This document shows positions 35,671-44,380 of a stretch of 64,000 bases of DNA, in pieces (the first letter of the stretch is position 1; each line of letters starts with the position of its first letter). This DNA is from Merismopedia glauca CCAP 1448/3. GTDB taxonomy: Bacteria; Cyanobacteriota; Cyanobacteriia; Cyanobacteriales; CCAP-1448. A program made the translations under genes and the position numbers. The stretch is from positions 1 to 64,000 of the forward strand of contig NZ_PVWJ01000007.1 of the NCBI RefSeq assembly GCF_003003775.1. Direction: 5' to 3'. The notes under the pieces were generated by a model that searched no databases, had not been told where the DNA came from, and was given only the letters and a program-made list of their open reading frames with translations.

Positions 35671-35725
35671 GGCATCCTGCCTGCCCCAGTTTTGAGAATA
35701 AACTAGATCCAGTTTTGAAGATAAA

Positions 35726-36934
35726 CTAGGATCGATTTGCCGATCTGGCTACAGGAAAGGCACCTGTGCGGACATTGACTTCCAATGTTTGTCCCTGACG
35801 GCGCAATTTAATGGGCAAGTTAGCACCAACTTCAACATCGTTCACTGATTGCTGAAGGCGATCAGCGGTGGTGGTAGGCTGACCGTTAACTTCAATAATA
35901 GTATCTCCCGATTTTAAACCACCCTTAGCGGCAGGAGAATTAGGTAATACTCTCAAAATAAGTACACCTTTGTCTTCATCAATCTTGAGACGACCATTAG
36001 AACTACTATTAATCTGGCGTTTGATTTCTGGCGTGAGGGTAGCCATTTGAATGCCTAAATATGCGTGTTCCACCTTACCAGTTTTTACCAGGCGATCGGC
36101 GATATTTTTAGCGGTATTGATGGGAATAGCAAATCCCAAGCCTTGCGCCCTTCTAATAATAGCCGTATTCATCCCAATTACTTGACCATTGGCGTTCAAC
36201 AGTGGTCCACCTGAGTTTCCTGGGTTAATCGCTGCATCTGTTTGAATGAAGTTCACCCGTTTGTCAGGTATCCCCACTTGGCTGCTAGTTCTCCCAGTAC
36301 CGCTAATAATGCCTGTGGTGACGGTATTATCTAAACCTAGGGGGTTACCAATGGCGATCGCCCATTCTCCTGGTTTGAGGTCTTCTGAGTTGCCTAAACT
36401 GACTGTCGGGAGGTTATTGGCTTCAACTTTGATCACAGCCACATCAGTCACGGGATCTGTACCCATGACTTTCCCCTGCAATGTCCGTCCATCTTTTAGC
36501 ACTACAGAGACGCGATCGGCACCAGCAACTACGTGCGCGTTGGTGAGGATTTGACCGTCACTACTAATAATAAATCCAGATCCAGTACCTTCTTCAACTC
36601 TTTGTTGGGGAGATGTGGGAATGCGATCGCCAAAAAACTCGCGGAAGAACGGATCTTGGAGGATTTCAGGAACTTCAGCCGTTACAGTGCGAGAAGCATC
36701 AATTCTCACTACCGCAGGGCCAACTTTTTCTACTACATCTGTAATAAAGTTATTTCGAGTAGGTGCATCAGGTATGGGAGCAGCGATCGCTGGAGCTAAT
36801 TGCGCTTGATTTTCCGGTTTTTGAGCGAAATAAGTCCCTGAAACGCCCGCCGTAGCTCCAATAGCTATTAAAGAAAGAGATGTAATAGTTCTTCGCCAGT
36901 TTTTAGCTTTAGGGTTGGTATCTTGTTTTAACAT
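35726..36934 (-). CDS. Deg/HtrA-type serine endopeptidase (HhoA/HhoB/HtrA group)
   Basis: Predicted 402 residues. An N-terminal signal/anchor helix at about 17-37 is followed by the chymotrypsin-like protease domain with His134 (TNAHVV), Asp164 (TDVAVIKV) and Ser241 (NPGNSGGPLLN), and one PDZ domain at about 295-395 (VLPNSPAAKGGLKSGDTIIE). It degrades or refolds damaged proteins in the periplasm or thylakoid lumen. The PDZ count and length agree with the three cyanobacterial Deg proteins; which one it is cannot be told from this sequence alone. Confidence 0.94.
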   Translation of the reverse strand: MLKQDTNPKAKNWRRTITSLSLIAIGATAGVSGTYFAQKPENQAQLAPAIAAPIPDAPTRNNFITDVVEKVGPAVVRIDASRTVTAEVPEILQDPFFREFFGDRIPTSPQQRVEEGTGSGFIISSDGQILTNAHVVAGADRVSVVLKDGRTLQGKVMGTDPVTDVAVIKVEANNLPTVSLGNSEDLKPGEWAIAIGNPLGLDNTVTTGIISGTGRTSSQVGIPDKRVNFIQTDAAINPGNSGGPLLNANGQVIGMNTAIIRRAQGLGFAIPINTAKNIADRLVKTGKVEHAYLGIQMATLTPEIKRQINSSSNGRLKIDEDKGVLILRVLPNSPAAKGGLKSGDTIIEVNGQPTTTADRLQQSVNDVEVGANLPIKLRRQGQTLEVNVRTGAFPVARSANRS

Positions 36935-37072
36935 ATAAACTACCTTTAAGTCAGTAAATTATTGTCCTTCAATATCGAATGTAGATATTTTTTATGACTT
37001 TGTAGCAACAATTTTGTGTCATTTCGATTTTGGATTTTGGATTGGTTAGATCTACAAAACACAAAGCTTGAA

Positions 37073-37963
37073 CTACTCTTCCTTTTTCCTTCTTCCTTCT
37101 TCCTTCTTCCTTTCTTCTAAAGTATGATTGAGAAACTCAGGTCGCGATCGCTGAGTCATGACTAATACTTCATGTAAGCCATCCCAGTTTTCGGATTCAA
37201 TCAGAGAGATAAATTCACCCAAAGTCTCTTGATACTGATAGAGCGATCGCAACAGTTCTTCTCGATTATATTCTGCCATCATTCGGCGTAGCTCTGGATT
37301 GCCGCCACCGACTCGACTTGTATCTTTAAACCCAGAACTGGCGACTTGTCTGGCTAGTTGCTGAATATCTGGATTCGGTTCTTTTAAACAAGTAGCGATT
37401 AAACTCGCACTCACCATCGCAGGTAAATGAGAAATCCAACTGACAGCGCGATCGTGGATTTCTGGCGAACATTGATATAGTTTAGCTCCTAAAGCTGCCA
37501 CTATTTCCGTGACTACAGCTACTGATTCTTGAGGAGTTACTTCTGTGGGTGTGAGAACGTAGGGATTGTGGCGGAACAAATCTTTTTGAGCATATTTTAA
37601 GCCACTTTCTTCTTTTCCCGCCATTGGATGTCCGCCGACAAAGTTGTGCCAATGGGGTGTAATGGCTGATACGATCGCCCCTTTAGCCGAACCTGCATCG
37701 GTGACGATCGTATTTTCTCTCAAATGAGGGATTAATTCTAGGGTAGTAGATGCGATCGCTCCCAAGGGAGTACAAATAAAAACTACATCAACCGTTTTTA
37801 CCATATCTAAATCGGTACTAGCTGCTGATACTATCCCCATTTCTACAGCTAAGTTACAAGTTGACTCTTTCCTCGATACTCCGATAACTTGGTAATTTAA
37901 ATCTTGCAAATCCCAAGCTAATGAGCCACCAATTAAACCTAATCCCACTATGCCAATTTTCAT
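37073..37963 (-). CDS. tyrA: prephenate/arogenate dehydrogenase
   Basis: Predicted 296 residues. The N-terminal Rossmann loop MKIGIVGLGLIGGSLAWDL binds NAD(P); VFICTPLGAIASTTLELI, TDAGSAKGAIV and FVGGHPMAGKEESG are the TyrA signatures. It makes tyrosine precursors; cyanobacterial enzymes usually prefer arogenate with NADP. Length is usual up to about residue 281. The last 15 residues (LEERKKEEGRRKKEE) are encoded by GGAAGAA heptamers, so the native stop has been lost or displaced. The hpsJ gene upstream is about 115 bases away. Confidence 0.94.
   Translation of the reverse strand: MKIGIVGLGLIGGSLAWDLQDLNYQVIGVSRKESTCNLAVEMGIVSAASTDLDMVKTVDVVFICTPLGAIASTTLELIPHLRENTIVTDAGSAKGAIVSAITPHWHNFVGGHPMAGKEESGLKYAQKDLFRHNPYVLTPTEVTPQESVAVVTEIVAALGAKLYQCSPEIHDRAVSWISHLPAMVSASLIATCLKEPNPDIQQLARQVASSGFKDTSRVGGGNPELRRMMAEYNREELLRSLYQYQETLGEFISLIESENWDGLHEVLVMTQRSRPEFLNHTLEERKKEEGRRKKEE
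37078..37119. repeat. GGAAGAA-type heptamer repeat inside tyrA 3' end
   Basis: CTTCCTT units on the plus strand overlap the coding end of tyrA and add a charged tail to its product. Confidence 0.85.
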
Positions 37964-38023
37964 CAGATTTTACAATTTGGGATATATATAAGCGTTTCTA
38001 TTTAATTTATGAAAATTAGAAGA

Positions 38024-38056
38024 GTAGGTTGGGTTGACGATAGGAAACCCAACACC
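38024..38056. repeat. GGTTGGGTTGACG...GAAACCCAAC inverted repeat, copy 3 of 3
   Basis: Imperfect hairpin between tyrA and hpsJ, related to 17752-17779 and 20313-20350. Confidence 0.7.
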
Positions 38057-38078
38057 ACATCTGCATAAAAAAGGGTTT

Positions 38079-38882
38079 TTAACGGTTTAGCCGCCAGATA
38101 TATATAAATAAAATTCCTGAGATTAAAGCTCCTATTGCATACTTAATGGCATTTTTTAATGCACCCTGACTTGCTGTTGATTTTAACTGCGTTTCAGCAG
38201 CTAATATCTGCTGTATTTGTGTTTGTAATTGCTTTTTAATTTCAGGTGCATTTTTCAAAATATCTGCCTTAGCTTTTGACAGGTTTTGATCGGTTACAGG
38301 TTGACCTTGATTCAAGCGAGTTACTAAGTTTTTAAATTCTGTATCGTTGCCCTCTTTTGCCACTTTTTCTACTTGTGTTGCCAAAGCTTCTCGTTGCTCT
38401 AGCGCTCTTCTTTGGGTAGCTATTTCGATCTTTTGGCGGTTTAGAGCTATTTGTTCTTGATTTTTCGATTTTTCAATTTTTCTAGTGTTTTCTTGTCGAA
38501 TCTTAGGATCGATATTGAAATTAACTTCAGAATTAATTTGATTTTGAACGCGGGGAGTATCTACCAAAATCAAGGGAAACAATAATAAAAATATGACCCC
38601 TAAAAGTAAAGAGAACCACCTCAAAACTTGGAGAATTCTAGTTTCTATGACAGAACCTACCCGACTCTCTCCATAGAAAATTAATGCTATAGCAATCAGA
38701 GGTACTGCTACTCGTTCTACTAACTGAGGTATAACGTAAAGCTCCCAGTTAAAATCTAATAATTGGATAGGCCACAAAATGTCTATAATATCGATAATTG
38801 CTAATACTAATAAACAATAACCGACAGGACGAAAAACGGTACGGGGCGACCAATTCACTGGCACAGATTTACTTTTAGTCAT
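38079..38882 (-). CDS. hpsJ: HpsJ family protein
   Basis: Predicted 267 residues. Three N-terminal membrane helices (about 18-36, 55-72, 84-106) are followed by a long charged coiled coil (RKIEKSKNQEQIALNRQKIE and on to about residue 225), and a last membrane helix (YAIGALISGILFIYIWRL). This layout is the HpsJ family, tied to hormogonium polysaccharide and S-layer/exosortase loci in cyanobacteria. It is the third gene of a tight minus-strand operon, seven bases after the cyanoexosortase-associated gene. Exact role not known. Confidence 0.82.
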   Translation of the reverse strand: MTKSKSVPVNWSPRTVFRPVGYCLLVLAIIDIIDILWPIQLLDFNWELYVIPQLVERVAVPLIAIALIFYGESRVGSVIETRILQVLRWFSLLLGVIFLLLFPLILVDTPRVQNQINSEVNFNIDPKIRQENTRKIEKSKNQEQIALNRQKIEIATQRRALEQREALATQVEKVAKEGNDTEFKNLVTRLNQGQPVTDQNLSKAKADILKNAPEIKKQLQTQIQQILAAETQLKSTASQGALKNAIKYAIGALISGILFIYIWRLNR

Positions 38883-38889
38883 AATATAT

Positions 38890-39576
38890 TTAAGCTCTAG
38901 GAAAATTCATCTGCCACCAATCATACCAAGAAAACCAAACTTTTTCTATTTCTACAAAGGCTTTTTCTGGCGGTAAATTACCGATTGGCATTGATAAATG
39001 CGTCCACATACATCTACGATCTTGAAGCTCTTCTTGACCTAAAAACCAAGAAATCAGTTTATTCCAACCACCATTTTTGTTAGTGTAGTCGTATCTTTGG
39101 CGATTCAGAAAAAACTGGGATACATTAGCTGTTGCACCACCACGAGGGTTGATACAACTGATGATTTGAATTTTTTTGTCATACAAAAAAATATTATAAA
39201 AACCTATATCTGGCTGCTGTTTAACTTTTAAATCTGGGTTTTTGTCCGAAGGATTTTTAAAGTAATAATCCTTGAGAAAGGTATTAACATTTCCAGTTGT
39301 ATTAACTAAGTAATGCATATCAATATTTACCTTTAATTGATTTTGGCTATATTGATAGTTTCGGGCACCAAAAAATTGTCCATCATCTTTTTTGCCAGGC
39401 ATTATAGATTGACTTTTATCAAATTTCCATTGTGTTATAGGTATACTTTCTGGAAAGGTGTAAGGATTATATTTTACTAAATTAGTTCCAGCTTTAGGCT
39501 CTAATATTACTTTGACTAAAACGACAAAAACACCGATAAAAGTTAATGTCAAAAAACTCAAACGCAGAGATGGCAT
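38890..39576 (-). CDS. cyanoexosortase A system-associated protein
   Basis: Predicted 228 residues. One N-terminal membrane helix (RLSFLTLTFIGVFVVLVKVI) and an extracytoplasmic domain rich in Lys, Tyr and Asn, with YNPYTFPESIPITQWKF, IDMHYLVNTTGNVNTFL and the C-terminal CMWTHLSMP. The size, topology and position, 17 bases after crtA and seven before hpsJ, identify it as the accessory protein found with cyanoexosortase A. It resembles EpsI-like proteins that accompany exosortases. Function inferred: help in sorting PEP-CTERM proteins or polymer export. Confidence 0.82.
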   Translation of the reverse strand: MPSLRLSFLTLTFIGVFVVLVKVILEPKAGTNLVKYNPYTFPESIPITQWKFDKSQSIMPGKKDDGQFFGARNYQYSQNQLKVNIDMHYLVNTTGNVNTFLKDYYFKNPSDKNPDLKVKQQPDIGFYNIFLYDKKIQIISCINPRGGATANVSQFFLNRQRYDYTNKNGGWNKLISWFLGQEELQDRRCMWTHLSMPIGNLPPEKAFVEIEKVWFSWYDWWQMNFPRA

Positions 39577-39593
39577 AATTATTTACTTGTTAC

Positions 39594-40451
39594 TTAACTA
39601 AGAGATGCAGAGTCACTTTCTTGAGTATTTTCCGATCTGAGCAATAGATAGCAAAATCCTGCAAACACTAATGCTGCAATTAAGGAAAAAACTAAAGAAC
39701 CATCTCCTTCGTGCCAATAATCGAAAGCCTCTTGCTGAGAATTCGCGGCTAATAAAGACATAATCACGACGCGAATGCAATTAACTACAAATCCAATCAC
39801 CATTGCTATCAAAGGAACGATGATTTTTTTAGTTAAACTTAAAGGAAACATAATTATAAATAGCAACGCCAGGGCTTCCATTTGGGCTATAGCTTCCACA
39901 CCAGAACAAGCCGTATAAACTTCGATAACTTGGTTAGGAAGAATTATATTAACACCTTCTCTGCCTACTTGAAAACCTGAGTACCAGAGCAAAAGTGTCG
40001 AAAATTTAGCAGTGTATTCGGCTAAATTGATAGAACCAAGAAAAGCGATCGTTATTTTATTAATAACTAAACAAAAAAGAATTAATAATTCTTGCCAATA
40101 TTGTTTGAGTTGATGAAATCCAGAAGCGATTAACGCTAAACCCAAACCAGACAGTAAAGGTGCAGTGTATAAAAACTTACTATCAACAGCAGGTAAGATG
40201 CTCTTAAATAATACTATTAGTAAGAGAAAAGATCCCAAAATACAGGCAGATAAATCATTTCGCCAAACTAATGTGGCTCGTTTCTCCCAAATTAGAGAAC
40301 CTACAGCTAACCAGTAAATCAGACTAATCCCAAAGAGATCGCCAGTTTCTACTTTACCAACTATGGTGAGATGAATGGCAACTAACCCCGACGCGATCGC
40401 CAATAACCAAAACTGCGGTTGACGCGATAATGAAAAATCTATATTAACCAT
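39594..40451 (-). CDS. crtA: cyanoexosortase A
   Basis: Predicted 285 residues with about eight membrane helices. Catalytic residues of the exosortase/archaeosortase family are in place: Cys182 in TACSGVEAIAQM, Arg227 in NCIRVVIMSLLA and His247 in YWHEGDGSLVFSL. It cleaves PEP-CTERM-type sorting signals and passes the protein to a cell-envelope acceptor. It is the first gene of the crtA-associated protein-hpsJ operon. No protein with a clear PEP-CTERM tail is encoded in the window, so the substrates are elsewhere. The symbol crtA is used for cyanoexosortase A and is not the carotenoid gene. Confidence 0.92.
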   Translation of the reverse strand: MVNIDFSLSRQPQFWLLAIASGLVAIHLTIVGKVETGDLFGISLIYWLAVGSLIWEKRATLVWRNDLSACILGSFLLLIVLFKSILPAVDSKFLYTAPLLSGLGLALIASGFHQLKQYWQELLILFCLVINKITIAFLGSINLAEYTAKFSTLLLWYSGFQVGREGVNIILPNQVIEVYTACSGVEAIAQMEALALLFIIMFPLSLTKKIIVPLIAMVIGFVVNCIRVVIMSLLAANSQQEAFDYWHEGDGSLVFSLIAALVFAGFCYLLLRSENTQESDSASLS

Positions 40452-40567
40452 CCACTCAACTCCCTATCCTCAAGTTATAGATTGTAGGTTACCCCAAAAT
40501 CTGACAGTTCTAGATATATACAATTAATTTTACTGACATCTTCCAGAAAAAAGTTGATTTCTGAAAC

Positions 40568-40606
40568 CCAAAACCAGAAAACTCATCTTTACCTGGTAAA
40601 GATGAG
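40568..40606 (-). terminator. strong hairpin terminator between CAAD and cyanoexosortase genes
   Basis: CTCATCTTTACC and GGTAAAGATGAG make a perfect 12-bp stem with a single-base loop at 40582-40606. On the minus strand TTTTCTGGTTTT follows. It should end the CAAD transcript and make crtA the head of its own unit. Confidence 0.7.
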
Positions 40607-40658
40607 CTATAAATGGAATTATTTCGCGAAAAAAGGAGATTTTAAGGTATTAAACTGA

Positions 40659-41102
40659 CTATTGTTTCCCTAAAAACTGAGATTTAAAGTTTTCAACTTC
40701 TTGAGATAATTCTTGACGAGAGGATGCTTGTAAGAGGTAACGGTAAACAAACCAAGCTGTATAACTGATACCTATCAGTTCAAATGTAGGTGCTAACAAA
40801 GGAATTTCATTGACAGCACCTAACAAAGCCAAAGTCACCTTCAATGTAACGAAAGCTCCTAGAATTAAACCAACAGTAATTAATGGTTTTTGGTTGTTAG
40901 AAAGAAATTGACCGATATAATCAGGCAATTCTGACAATATTTGAGAAGCTTGATTAGATAATTCCTGTAGTTGCACCTTGGTGGTATTAGGAGCAGAAAA
41001 CTGAGCCAAAGCCCCTCCAGTATCTACTTTAACCTCAATTTTAGGTTTAGAAGCCTCTAGAGTGTTAACTTCAACTTGGGGAGTATCGTTAGTTTGATCC
41101 AT
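40659..41102 (-). CDS. CAAD-domain protein
   Basis: Predicted 147 residues. A soluble N-terminal part of about 70 residues precedes the CAAD domain: amphipathic helix NQASQILSELPDYIGQFL, two membrane helices (LITVGLILGAFVTLKVTLAL, LAPTFELIGISYTAWFVYRY) and the C-terminal amphipathic helix. CAAD was first named in cyanobacterial aminoacyl-tRNA synthetases anchored to thylakoids; free copies resemble CURT1, which curves thylakoid membrane. This is a free copy. No operon partner; a terminator follows. Confidence 0.9.
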   Translation of the reverse strand: MDQTNDTPQVEVNTLEASKPKIEVKVDTGGALAQFSAPNTTKVQLQELSNQASQILSELPDYIGQFLSNNQKPLITVGLILGAFVTLKVTLALLGAVNEIPLLAPTFELIGISYTAWFVYRYLLQASSRQELSQEVENFKSQFLGKQ

Positions 41103-41193
41103 AGGTTATATTTTCACCAACTTGGGACGACGATATTATAGTGTGACATACCCGACTATACTGTCAGGTTAGCTAGGTACTTTTGCCAGCAGT

Positions 41194-41322
41194 ATGTTAA
41201 ACAATCTAGATTTTAGCTATTGTTGGCTACAAGCAACTAGTTTGGAGCGGCGATCGCTATTTTGGCGGTTTATTAATCACTATTTCCGGCAAAATGGCGA
41301 TATATCAGGCTTTGATGGCTAA
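41194..41322 (+). pseudogene. short ORF resembling the start of a GNAT acetyltransferase
   Basis: A 42-residue plus-strand frame (ATG 41194 to TAA 41322) reads YCWLQATSLERRSLFWRFIN then HYFRQNGD, which resembles the N-terminus of cyanobacterial GNAT proteins (W-x-x-A-x-x-L-[DE]-R-x-L-L-x-x-F). The acetyl-CoA-binding motif that should follow is absent. I read it as a fragment. It lies between the convergent starts of the CAAD and QueD-like genes. Confidence 0.35.
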
Positions 41323-41337
41323 AAAATGGCAATTTCT

Positions 41338-42210
41338 CTAAACTAATGCTAGTAATTGCCCGCTTGATTCCATATTGAGTGATTTAGTTCCCGTCTCACC
41401 CCAATAAATTTCGCAAGAATTATTAGGACTTTCGATCAATTTGACTTTGTGTAACTCTGCTCCGACTTTCCGAATCGGGGTTTCTATAAGCTGACAGATA
41501 TGAATGGCAATATTTTCTGCTGTTGGTACTACTTGAGCAAAGTAAGGAATATCTTTGTTCAAAAATGTATGATCGAAAGGTTCAATGACAGTATCTTCGA
41601 CTAGTTTGTGCAAGTCTACCAAATTAACTATCATCCCAGTACGAGAGTCAATTTCTCCTTTGATGGTGACTTCTAAATGATAATTGTGTCCGTGTCCGTT
41701 AGGACGAGCGCACTTACCATAAATCTGATAATTTTCATCCTCACTCAACTCATTGAGAGCTAGTCGGTGAGCCGCGCTAAAATGAGTGCCAATTGTGAGA
41801 TATGCTTCCATACCGTTTCCTAAATACTCCGCCCAAAGTTCTGGATGTTCAAACAGTTGGATTTTTACCAAAGGTAAATGAGGTGCAAGTCTGTTCCAAA
41901 TTACTCGCGCTATATTTTCAGTAGTGGGTAAAGTTTCCTCAAACTCAGCCCATACTTGATTGAGATAAGAGTAATCTAGTTGACTTGTAATTTCTCTTTT
42001 GATTACTTGCTTGACATCAGATAGGTTGAGTACCATACCATAGTCATCTAGTTCCCCAAACAGAGAGATATACAGAACATAGTTATGTCCATGTCCTGGG
42101 AAAGCACTACACTGTTCAAATTGCTCCACGTTTTCGTCTGCACTCAGTTCTGGTAACCAGTAGCGATGACTGGCAGAAAATTGAGCGCGACGATTAATAA
42201 CGCATTTCAT
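41338..42210 (-). CDS. tandem 6-pyruvoyl/6-carboxytetrahydropterin synthase (QueD-like) fusion
   Basis: Predicted 290 residues with two PTPS/QueD domains in one chain (about 1-130 and 138-280). Each has zinc-site histidines: His15, His40 and His42 in the first, His149, His173 and His175 in the second. Catalytic Cys is present in both (Cys34, Cys167). The second keeps the catalytic Asp-His pair (PFDHTFLN, 213-214), while the first has Asp-Tyr (QLDYSYLN, 79-80), so it probably has lost normal activity. QueD makes the carboxytetrahydropterin used for queuosine. The gene is monocistronic. Pterin or deazaguanine synthesis are both possible roles. Confidence 0.88.
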   Translation of the reverse strand: MKCVINRRAQFSASHRYWLPELSADENVEQFEQCSAFPGHGHNYVLYISLFGELDDYGMVLNLSDVKQVIKREITSQLDYSYLNQVWAEFEETLPTTENIARVIWNRLAPHLPLVKIQLFEHPELWAEYLGNGMEAYLTIGTHFSAAHRLALNELSEDENYQIYGKCARPNGHGHNYHLEVTIKGEIDSRTGMIVNLVDLHKLVEDTVIEPFDHTFLNKDIPYFAQVVPTAENIAIHICQLIETPIRKVGAELHKVKLIESPNNSCEIYWGETGTKSLNMESSGQLLALV

Positions 42211-42368
42211 GTAAAGTTACGTAAACACCCACATTCCAGGATAAACGAATTTGTTAACTAGTCGCCACTAACCCACCAGTAGTTAAAATGAAGATATCGT
42301 TATCCTAAGTGAGTTGGCGATCGCTCATCTGTGCCAATGGCAGATAGAATGACTATGCCAAAGTCAAA

Positions 42369-42436
42369 AGTAAACTAAGTCTGTAAACTTAGTTTAATTG
42401 GTCAATGCCCATTGCCCCTTGCCCAATTCCCCAATT
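42369..42436. repeat. interspersed repeat with CCCAATT/CCCATTG units upstream of dnaG
   Basis: AGTAAACTAAGTCTGTAAAC and following bases match 26612-26653 almost base for base. CCCATTG-type units follow and end just before the dnaG ATG, producing a false in-frame extension. Confidence 0.85.
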
Positions 42437-42439
42437 AGA

Positions 42440-44380
42440 ATGTCAATTACCCGTTTGCATCCAGAAACTATCGAACAAGTCAAGCAAAGAGTCGATATTG
42501 TAGACGTAGTTTCCGAACACGTAGTTTTAAAGAAGCGGGGTAAAGATTATCTAGGTTTATGCCCTTTTCATGGGGAAAAAAGCCCTAGTTTCAGTGTTAG
42601 CCCGACTAAGCAGATGTATTACTGCTTTGGCTGTCAAGCTGGGGGGAATGCGATTAATTTTTTGATGGAAATTGGGAAGCAATCTTTTGCTGAAGTGGTA
42701 GTAGATTTAGCTAAACGCTACCAAGTCCCAATTCAAGCTTTAGATCCCCAAGAAGGACAAGAATTACAGCGAAAACTATCTCAAAGAGAATTACTGTATG
42801 AAATTGTGGCTCTAGCGAGTAAGTTTTACGAACACGCTTTACAGCAGCCTCAAGGAGCAGTAGCTTTCACATATTTGCGCCAAGAAAGACGTTTATCGCC
42901 AGAAACCATCCAAAAGTTTCAATTAGGGTATGCACCTGCGGGTTGGGATACTCTCTACAGATACTTAATCGAACAAAAACGCTACTCAGTGCAATTGGTA
43001 GAACAAGCTGGGTTGATTATACCGCGTCAATCTGGCTCTGGTTACTACGATCGCTTTCGCGATCGCCTGATGGTTCCCATACACGATAATCAAGGAAGAG
43101 TCATCGGCTTTGGGGGAAGAACCCTCACAGACGAACAACCTAAATATCTCAACTCTCCCGAAACAGATTTGTTCGATAAAGGTAAAACTTTATTCGCTCT
43201 AGATCGCGCTAAAAACGCCATCAGCCAGCAAGATCGAGCGGTGGTAGTGGAAGGGTATTTTGACGCTATAGCCCTCCATGCAGCCGGAATTGAGTGCGTT
43301 GTAGCTTGTTTGGGGACTGCTCTTTCTCTCGCTCAAATGCGTCAGTTAGTCCGCTACACGGAATCGAAACAAATTATCTTGAATTTTGACGCGGATCGGG
43401 CTGGAAATACGGCTGCGGCTCGTGCTATCTCTGAAGTAGCAGATCTAGCTAATCGCGGGGAAATTATGCTCAGAGTATTGAATCTTCCTGATGGTAAGGA
43501 TGCTGACGAGTTTCTCAAATCTCGCCTTGAGGGTAAAGTTGAATACGAGCAATTATTAACTACAGCCCCCTTGTGGATTGATTGGCAAATTAGTAGGATC
43601 GTGAGCGATCGCCAATTATCCCAAGCCGATGAATTTCAGCAGGTATCCCAGCAGTTAGTCAAGTTACTCAGTCAGATTACAGACAGCAACACTCGTACCC
43701 ACTACCTGCAACATTGTGCCCAACTTCTGAGCCAAGGGGAAGTTAGAGTCGTTCCTCTACTACTAGAAAATCTGCAAACCCAAGTCAAAAGATTAATGCG
43801 ATCGCGTAGCGGCACGCTATGGGCTGGCTTTCCGCAATCTGTAGCACCAATATCCCTAATCAAGACTGAATCTCCAGGATATCTCTCTAAAATAGCCGAG
43901 GAGTTACTTTTAAGACTTTATTTCCACTCTCCCGAACAGCGCCAGGAAATTGTAAATGGGATTGAAGCTAGAAGGTTGCTGGATAATTTACATCATGAGC
44001 TTCTCTGGGGAAAGCTATTAAACTTTCCAACCAATTTTACAGACAAAAGAGATGCTAACGCCTTATTTTCTTGGTTACAAGAAGAAACTAAAGCCTATCC
44101 CCAGATTTTAGAGAATATCGCTCACCTATGGTACTTAGACGAAAAAGCTGAACAGGAAATGCAACGCGGCGCTCTAGTTGTACGGGCGGCGATCGCAACT
44201 TTAGAAATGGTAAAATGCGAACAACAAAAACGCTACTGCTTGCAAAAGTGGCTAGCTTCAGATACCCCAGAAAGTACTAAAGAGTTCTATTATCAGCAGT
44301 TTTACAGCGTTCAACAGCGTATAGCTCAATTAGAAGCTGAGAGGCAGTTTGACTTATCCGATCTAACCCAAGTCTTTTAG
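42440..44380 (+). CDS. dnaG: DNA primase
   Basis: Predicted 646 residues from ATG 42440 (MSITRLHPETIEQVKQRVDI); the open frame before it is repeat sequence. It makes RNA primers for DNA replication. CHC2-type zinc finger at about 40-64 (LCPFHGEKSPSF, YYCFGC); RNA polymerase/TOPRIM core at about 150-370 with VVVEGYFDAIALHAAG and FDADRAGNTAAARA; C-terminal DnaB-interaction region from about 460 on. All parts are intact. It stands alone rather than in the rpsU-dnaG-rpoD order of other bacteria, as usual in cyanobacteria. Confidence 0.96.
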   Translation: MSITRLHPETIEQVKQRVDIVDVVSEHVVLKKRGKDYLGLCPFHGEKSPSFSVSPTKQMYYCFGCQAGGNAINFLMEIGKQSFAEVVVDLAKRYQVPIQALDPQEGQELQRKLSQRELLYEIVALASKFYEHALQQPQGAVAFTYLRQERRLSPETIQKFQLGYAPAGWDTLYRYLIEQKRYSVQLVEQAGLIIPRQSGSGYYDRFRDRLMVPIHDNQGRVIGFGGRTLTDEQPKYLNSPETDLFDKGKTLFALDRAKNAISQQDRAVVVEGYFDAIALHAAGIECVVACLGTALSLAQMRQLVRYTESKQIILNFDADRAGNTAAARAISEVADLANRGEIMLRVLNLPDGKDADEFLKSRLEGKVEYEQLLTTAPLWIDWQISRIVSDRQLSQADEFQQVSQQLVKLLSQITDSNTRTHYLQHCAQLLSQGEVRVVPLLLENLQTQVKRLMRSRSGTLWAGFPQSVAPISLIKTESPGYLSKIAEELLLRLYFHSPEQRQEIVNGIEARRLLDNLHHELLWGKLLNFPTNFTDKRDANALFSWLQEETKAYPQILENIAHLWYLDEKAEQEMQRGALVVRAAIATLEMVKCEQQKRYCLQKWLASDTPESTKEFYYQQFYSVQQRIAQLEAERQFDLSDLTQVF

